Assembly: GCA_003532555.1 (NCBI GenBank)
Contig: DOEU01000102.1
Coordinates: 1-11,702, forward strand
Source: Verrucomicrobiota bacterium
GTDB lineage: Bacteria > Verrucomicrobiota > Kiritimatiellia > Kiritimatiellales > Pontiellaceae
Direction of reading: 5' to 3'
DNA: 11,702 bases
The position numbers were made by a program, and so were the translations under genes. Below, one piece after another: positions 7,376 to 11,702 of this stretch. The stretch's first letter is position 1; the number at the start of each line of letters is the position of its first letter. The notes under the pieces are model-generated. The model was not told where the DNA came from. It made no database searches and was given only the letters and a program-made list of their open reading frames with translations.

Positions 7376-9178
7376 CTATCGTTTAATAATTTCGTAGTTC
7401 CCAGGCGCCACATGAAAGGTGATAGCAGGTGGTTGAGTCTGAACGCGAGAGCGTTTTCCGCTGTTCACCCGATAAACTTGCCATTCGCTTCGCGCCATGC
7501 CCGGAATCCGTAGCGTCATCGAAAATTCTTTTTCGTGGTTCACCACAACCTGACCCTCTTCATCAAAAACGGCGTGTGGCATCACTTTAACATTCCAATG
7601 GTTAGAGAATTGTCCCTCTTCAAACACGGCTTCTAGAAAATACATCCCCTTCCCCTTGTATTGAATAAAAGGAGAGCTTCCGTAACCGGAAATCTGTTTA
7701 GGAATATGTGGGAGTTGCACGAAGTTACTCTTCAAATCACCGGTATAGACTAAATGGTTTTTATCTGCATATGTACTTAAGTCCAACGGATAAGAGAGTG
7801 CTGAACAACTGAATTGATCTGCATCATCCTCAGTGGTTGCATAAGGAATGTATCGAGGTGTATTTTTAAAAATCTCTCGTGCCACTAGAAAACTAGCAGC
7901 TTTTCGGGGCGTCGATATCAAATTAAGATTATGAGCGTGTGACCGTGGAAGTTCGTGTCCCTCTTCATTTAAATAGTAGGTCCACATGGTCGCTACCTGC
8001 GCCCCCTGCGCTCGGAAATATTTTGCCATTGCAGGATACATATAGGTCGACTGGTTATGCCACGTTTCATACTCGTAGACAATAGAAGCCTTTTTCCCCT
8101 TGAATCGATCTTCCTGCAGCCAGCCCTGATATTCAGGATCTTCGTAGGATTTTTTTAGGTAGGGTAAGTAATTCTGTTCACTTAAATCTTGGGATGTTCC
8201 CTTTTGGGAATCGCTTTGGCCCGGATAGGTTGAAAACGAAATAATCGGTACCGTCGATGCGGCTGTGGCGTCGAAAGATTCCCAACCCTGGTGCACCGGC
8301 CCCTGCGACCAGAAGAGATTCCAGCAGGTCACCGCCGGAACCTGTTCTTCATATAAGAGTCTATCAATTCGATTAATATAGTCTTTGATCTTTTCCGTTT
8401 TGAATGTTTTCCAAGCATGGGAACCGATCTGTTTTTCGTTTGTTGCCAACCACTCTTCATAAACAGACACACTCTCGGGGAATTCTGCCTTTGATGGCGC
8501 CTCGTTCGGCCACATTGGTTCATTCATCTCTTCGGCAATGATCCATCCCGGGTAACTCTTATAAATGCGACCCCGATCATATGAATTCTTCCGGTTCACC
8601 AATTGACGGATGTAATTATCGGTTGCCTCTAGTTTTTGTGGAACCACAATGGCAGACCATTTGTGCTCTTTTAGAGTAGAATTTAGGATGGCATCTCGTC
8701 CTTTCTCTCCTCCTAGATGATTTAATAGAGCCAAATACACATAGATACCACGTCGATGACATTCGCTCATGGTATAGTCCAGCATATCGAGCCAATCGGT
8801 TGCGATTAGATTGCCGTCAACATCGGCGAAGTCACCCGGGCATAGATGAATACGGATCACATCGCAGCCCATCTGCTGGATTTCATTAAAGCCACGTTCT
8901 ACAATCGACTTCCAATGGTCTACATCAAATTTCGGTTTGAACTTATCGCGCCGCGATCGATCCCATTCCCATGACATTGCCGTCTGGAAATTAACGCCCC
9001 ATAGTGCAACCTCATGACCATTTTCATGAAAAAGCGTAGCATCTTCAACATAGATACGTTGAAATTTTTCGTCACCCGGCAAGGGAGGAATTTCACCGTA
9101 CCATCCCTTCCCGCGCTCCGAACTCGCTGCCCCAACGAGTAGCAGCACCATACAGGCCATTACATAGGTAGCTTTCAT
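7376..9178 (-). CDS. Exported clan GH-A glycoside hydrolase, copy 1 of 3
   Basis: A 600-residue paralogue of the hydrolases at 4048-5703 and 905-2614. The chosen start, ATG at 9178, yields a proper signal peptide (MKATY, then a hydrophobic VMACMVLLLVG core, cleavage near AASS). An upstream in-frame ATG at 9235 would lie inside the previous gene and bury the leader. The barrel runs from about 45 to 415. The likely acid/base is E220 in EEMNEP and the likely nucleophile is E369 in VYEYET. Shared blocks are PGDFAD, FSTYPGQ, NYLPY and NLISTPRKA. It is the longest copy: it has a longer N-terminal linker and larger insertions before and after the acid/base, which may shape a different active-site cleft. 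A beta-rich C-terminal region follows (about 430-600). It sits 7 nt behind sulfatase B, suggesting coordinated desulfation and hydrolysis outside the cytoplasm. Substrate and exact family are unknown. Confidence 0.87.
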   Translation of the reverse strand: MKATYVMACMVLLLVGAASSERGKGWYGEIPPLPGDEKFQRIYVEDATLFHENGHEVALWGVNFQTAMSWEWDRSRRDKFKPKFDVDHWKSIVERGFNEIQQMGCDVIRIHLCPGDFADVDGNLIATDWLDMLDYTMSECHRRGIYVYLALLNHLGGEKGRDAILNSTLKEHKWSAIVVPQKLEATDNYIRQLVNRKNSYDRGRIYKSYPGWIIAEEMNEPMWPNEAPSKAEFPESVSVYEEWLATNEKQIGSHAWKTFKTEKIKDYINRIDRLLYEEQVPAVTCWNLFWSQGPVHQGWESFDATAASTVPIISFSTYPGQSDSQKGTSQDLSEQNYLPYLKKSYEDPEYQGWLQEDRFKGKKASIVYEYETWHNQSTYMYPAMAKYFRAQGAQVATMWTYYLNEEGHELPRSHAHNLNLISTPRKAASFLVAREIFKNTPRYIPYATTEDDADQFSCSALSYPLDLSTYADKNHLVYTGDLKSNFVQLPHIPKQISGYGSSPFIQYKGKGMYFLEAVFEEGQFSNHWNVKVMPHAVFDEEGQVVVNHEKEFSMTLRIPGMARSEWQVYRVNSGKRSRVQTQPPAITFHVAPGNYEIIKR

Positions 9179-9185
9179 ATACGAT

Positions 9186-10766
9186 TTATTTTCCCGTCCT
9201 GAACTGTTTGCTCTGAGTAAACTCGATATGTTCACGGTTCAATCGAGCCAACTTCTTTTCTATATCTGTGTATGCCGGATGATCCACCAGATTCTTTCGT
9301 TCATCGGGATCCTTTTGATAATCATACAATTCGCTGAACTCAGGTTCATCGGCAAATCGCACGCCGTGAAATTCCTTGCTGACTTTGGTGCGATACCACG
9401 TTACATACCGGTAGCGCTTGGTACGAATCGCCACGCCATAATATCCGCTATGCGGATAAATACTGGCAGCAGCTTCCTGAACCGATACCTCTGGATTTTT
9501 CAACACTGATACGAGACTTTTTCCATCCAATCCTTGGGGAATATCAATCCCAGCAACTTCACAGAGTGTCGGATAGACATCAATTAAATTGACGGGTGCA
9601 TGACTGACGGTTCCTCCCGGTGTTCCGGTATTGGCAAAGATTAAAGGAACTCGGGTGGATTCTTCATAATTCGTATGTTTACCCCAGATCTGTTTATCAC
9701 CAAGATGAAATCCATGGTCGCCCCAAAGAACCACGATGGTGTCTTTAGCCAATCCAGTCTCCTTAAGTTTTTCCAATACCAATCCAATTTGCGCATCCAC
9801 ATAGGAGATACAGGCATAATACCCGTGAAGTAGTTCACGTTGGGTGGCTTCATCAATCGGTCCCTCTTCTGGAACCCCGCTGTAGCCTCGGGCTTCAATG
9901 TAATCCGTTTGTGCACACGCCGGTGCATATGTGGGATAGGCCTGAAAAGGAGCCAGTATCAGTTGATCGCGCTCATACAAGTCCCAGTATTTTTTTGGTG
10001 CCACAAACGGGAGGTGTGGCTTCAGGAAGCCCAATGCCAAGAAAAATGGCTTATTCGAATTCTTCAATTTTTCAAGTTGCTCAATACCGCGCGTCGCAAT
10101 GGCACCGTCTTGATAAGCATCATCCGGCACGTCATAACATTCAATAGCGGGACCCCCTCCCTGATCGCGCACATAAAAGCGGAGCTCTTTACCGCTAAGT
10201 CCTTTCTTCTTACCCTCTTTATTCAGTCGGTTCGAAAGTTCCTTCAGAGCTGGATCATGATAATGCCCACCGACAATGGGTCCGCCCGTTTGTTTGTTAA
10301 ACGGATTCTTACCGAAAAATGCTGTCCAAGAATCTTCATCCTGCACTCCATGCCAATTATCATTCAAATTCCTTGGATCAAAAATCTTACCGGTTCCAAT
10401 GGTCGTATACCCATTATTCCTAAAATGTTGTGGAAGCGTCACCATATCGGGATACATGTTACGAAATTTGTAACGCCCACCGCTCATGCCATAGATCCCA
10501 ATCGTATCGGGGTAAAATCCACTGAGCATGCTAACGCGCGATGGCCCGCAAAGTGCTTGTTGGCAATGGGCATTAGAAAACACGGTTCCTGCATTCGCCA
10601 ACTTATCCATATTTGGCGTATGGGCCTCCTTATACCCATAGCTTTTCACCAGCGGTTTCATGTCATCCACAGCAATGAATAAAACGTGCTTCTTTTTTGC
10701 ATGGACCGTTAAAACAAGTCCAAAACAAATAGCTACCATCATCAGGAGATACGTACTTTTCTTCAT
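9186..10766 (-). CDS. Sulfatase B, exported S1 sulfatase, iduronate-2-sulfatase-like
   Basis: A complete 526-residue type I sulfatase removing sulfate esters, probably from a sugar. A signal peptide is evident: MKKSTY, a hydrophobic core, cleavage after TVHA (residue 23). Metal-binding D34 and D35 lie in AVDDMK. CGPSR at residues 73-77 holds the cysteine converted to formylglycine by a separate maturation enzyme, not found in this window. FLKPHLPF (about 247-254) and GDHGFHLGD (349-357) complete the active site and are typical of iduronate-2-sulfatase-like (S1_7-type) members. The C-terminus has the usual ELYDYQKDPDERKNL block. The ATG at 10766 was preferred to a longer frame beginning at 10919, which would overlap the preceding gene and hide the leader. 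It starts 1 nt after the stop of sulfatase A, with a weak AGAGAGA ribosome site. The two look like a tandem duplication. Glycan specificity is unknown. Confidence 0.94.
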   Translation of the reverse strand: MKKSTYLLMMVAICFGLVLTVHAKKKHVLFIAVDDMKPLVKSYGYKEAHTPNMDKLANAGTVFSNAHCQQALCGPSRVSMLSGFYPDTIGIYGMSGGRYKFRNMYPDMVTLPQHFRNNGYTTIGTGKIFDPRNLNDNWHGVQDEDSWTAFFGKNPFNKQTGGPIVGGHYHDPALKELSNRLNKEGKKKGLSGKELRFYVRDQGGGPAIECYDVPDDAYQDGAIATRGIEQLEKLKNSNKPFFLALGFLKPHLPFVAPKKYWDLYERDQLILAPFQAYPTYAPACAQTDYIEARGYSGVPEEGPIDEATQRELLHGYYACISYVDAQIGLVLEKLKETGLAKDTIVVLWGDHGFHLGDKQIWGKHTNYEESTRVPLIFANTGTPGGTVSHAPVNLIDVYPTLCEVAGIDIPQGLDGKSLVSVLKNPEVSVQEAAASIYPHSGYYGVAIRTKRYRYVTWYRTKVSKEFHGVRFADEPEFSELYDYQKDPDERKNLVDHPAYTDIEKKLARLNREHIEFTQSKQFRTGK

Positions 10767-10767
10767 T

Positions 10768-11702
10768 CTATTTCTCTCTTTTTTCGGCATAGGGACCAAA
10801 ACGGGCCTCAGGTCCCCACGGTACGAATTCCGGTGCGGGTGGATTGTCTGATCGGTTAACAATACCTTCGGGCAAAGCCGCCTTCCAACCCGCATCCAGT
10901 CTCTTTTTAAATTTTTCAACTACCACTCTATATGCCGGCTCATTCACTCGGTTTTCAGATTCATTCGGATCTTTTTTGTGGTCGTATAGCTCATGGCTCT
11001 TAAATGAACCATCCAACTCTCGCCACTGCACATAGCGGAAACGATCTGTCCGAATAGCATATCCTTCGAAATCTACCCTCGGATAACCACGAGGATATTG
11101 ACTAAAAACCGCTGACTTCCAATCACGATCAGGGTTTTTAAGTAGGGGCACCACACTGTTCCCCTCCAAGTAATCAGGCACATCAATCCCGGCCATTTCA
11201 CAGAGAGTCGGATACACATCCACATATTCCACGAGCGCATCGGTTCGCTGCCCTGATTTGGCACTTGGGGCGGAGATAATCATCGGTGCGAGGGTCGCCT
11301 TTTCAAACGTGGTCGACTTCCCCCAGTGATCATGGTCACCTAAATGCCATCCATGATCGGAGATTAACATCACAATTGTGTTTTCTCGCAAGCCAAGCCG
11401 ATCCAGCTCCACTAGGATTTTCCCGACATTCGCATCCATATAAGAGACGCTAGCAAAATATGCATGCTTCATCGTACGTGCCACGTCCTGATTACCGATA
11501 AGCAGATGATTCGGTGATTTCGGCAGTAGATATTTCTGTAAGTTGCAGTAGTCGGTGGAATAGTCCGACGTATTTTTCGGATGCTCGGGGTTGGGTGAAA
11601 GCGGAATCTCAGCAGGAGTATAGAGATCCCAATACTTTTTCGGTGCATTCCACGGCAGGTGCGGCTGGAATAATCCAAACCCAAGAAAAAACGGTTTATC
11701 CT
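10768..11702 (-). CDS. Sulfatase A, S1 family, iduronate-2-sulfatase-like, 5' end missing
   Basis: The C-terminal 310 residues of a type I sulfatase; the frame is open to the right edge, so the gene starts outside the window. A GTG at 11484 is only an internal codon, because the coding frame continues upstream through DKPFFLGFGLFQPHLPW and KKYWDLYTP, both family blocks. Also present are SDHGWHLGD (the metal-binding Asp-His site), YPTLCEMAGIDVP and a final ELYDHKKDPNESEN block. Alignment by eye with sulfatase B suggests some 240 residues are missing, including the formylglycine motif and any signal peptide. It ends with a proline-rich tail (DNPPAPEFVPWGPEARFGPY) that sulfatase B lacks. Similarity to B is strong, particularly in the C-terminal third, and the two are 1 nt apart, consistent with duplication followed by divergence toward different sulfate positions. 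Confidence 0.93.
   Translation of the reverse strand, partial: DKPFFLGFGLFQPHLPWNAPKKYWDLYTPAEIPLSPNPEHPKNTSDYSTDYCNLQKYLLPKSPNHLLIGNQDVARTMKHAYFASVSYMDANVGKILVELDRLGLRENTIVMLISDHGWHLGDHDHWGKSTTFEKATLAPMIISAPSAKSGQRTDALVEYVDVYPTLCEMAGIDVPDYLEGNSVVPLLKNPDRDWKSAVFSQYPRGYPRVDFEGYAIRTDRFRYVQWRELDGSFKSHELYDHKKDPNESENRVNEPAYRVVVEKFKKRLDAGWKAALPEGIVNRSDNPPAPEFVPWGPEARFGPYAEKREK

Noticed and set aside
9179..9235. Longer N-terminus for GH-A copy 1 starting at 9235
   Set aside because: It overlaps the end of sulfatase B and would bury the signal peptide behind a polar 19-residue extension.
9840..10682. Plus-strand open frame of 280 codons opposite sulfatase B
   Set aside because: The opposite strand encodes an unmistakable sulfatase with all active-site motifs. 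The plus-strand product has no recognisable domain, and long antisense frames arise by chance from codon bias.
10767..10919. Longer N-terminus for sulfatase B starting at 10919
   Set aside because: It would overlap about 150 bases of sulfatase A and place an arginine-rich stretch before a clear signal peptide. The ATG at 10766, 1 nt after the upstream stop, is more natural.
10768..11484. Sulfatase A as a short complete gene starting at GTG 11484
   Set aside because: The same frame stays open to the window edge and encodes conserved sulfatase blocks upstream of that GTG, so it is an edge-truncated gene.

Overview
The window is a densely packed polysaccharide-degradation locus. All eight genes lie on the minus strand, so transcription runs from high to low coordinates. 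The whole set points to a bacterium feeding on a sulfated glycan: three sulfatases, a GH10-type glycosidase, three paralogous clan GH-A glycoside hydrolases and one MelB-like cation symporter. No SusC/SusD pair is visible. Together with the wealth of sulfatases, that suggests a marine PVC-group bacterium (Kiritimatiellota or Verrucomicrobiota, possibly Planctomycetota) more than a Bacteroidota. This assignment is inference from gene content; there is no marker gene here.

Layout in order of transcription: (1) an arylsulfatase whose N-terminus lies beyond the right edge (ends 10768); (2) a second, closely related sulfatase (10766-9186); (3) an exported GH-A hydrolase, copy 1 (9178-7376); (4) an exported GH10 protein (7343-5883); then a 179-base gap holding a small hairpin and a very AT-rich patch with a repeated octamer; (5) GH-A copy 2, without a signal peptide (5703-4048); (6) a GPH-family (MelB-like) sodium/proton-coupled sugar symporter (4020-2614); (7) GH-A copy 3, with a signal peptide (2614-905); (8) a third sulfatase running off the left edge (903-<1). 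Junctions are very tight: 1 nt, 7 nt, 32 nt, [179 nt], 27 nt, a 1-nt stop/start overlap (TAATG), and 1 nt. This suggests one or two polycistronic units, the second starting in the 179-base gap.

A working model (inference): exported sulfatases strip sulfate esters outside the cytoplasm. The exported GH10 and GH-A copies 1 and 3 cut the backbone or side chains. The symporter imports the resulting oligosaccharides or glycosides. The signal-less GH-A copy 2 finishes hydrolysis in the cytoplasm. The glycan cannot be read from sequence; the GH10 fold and the GPH transporter are compatible with a xylan-like or other sulfated heteroglycan. The most unusual content is the GH-A trio. They have clear TIM-barrel catalytic motifs but do not match a glycoside hydrolase family I can name with confidence, and one locus carries both exported and cytoplasmic versions.

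No tRNA, rRNA, CRISPR array, insertion sequence or phage gene was seen. Apart from the 5704-5882 gap, the window is essentially all coding.
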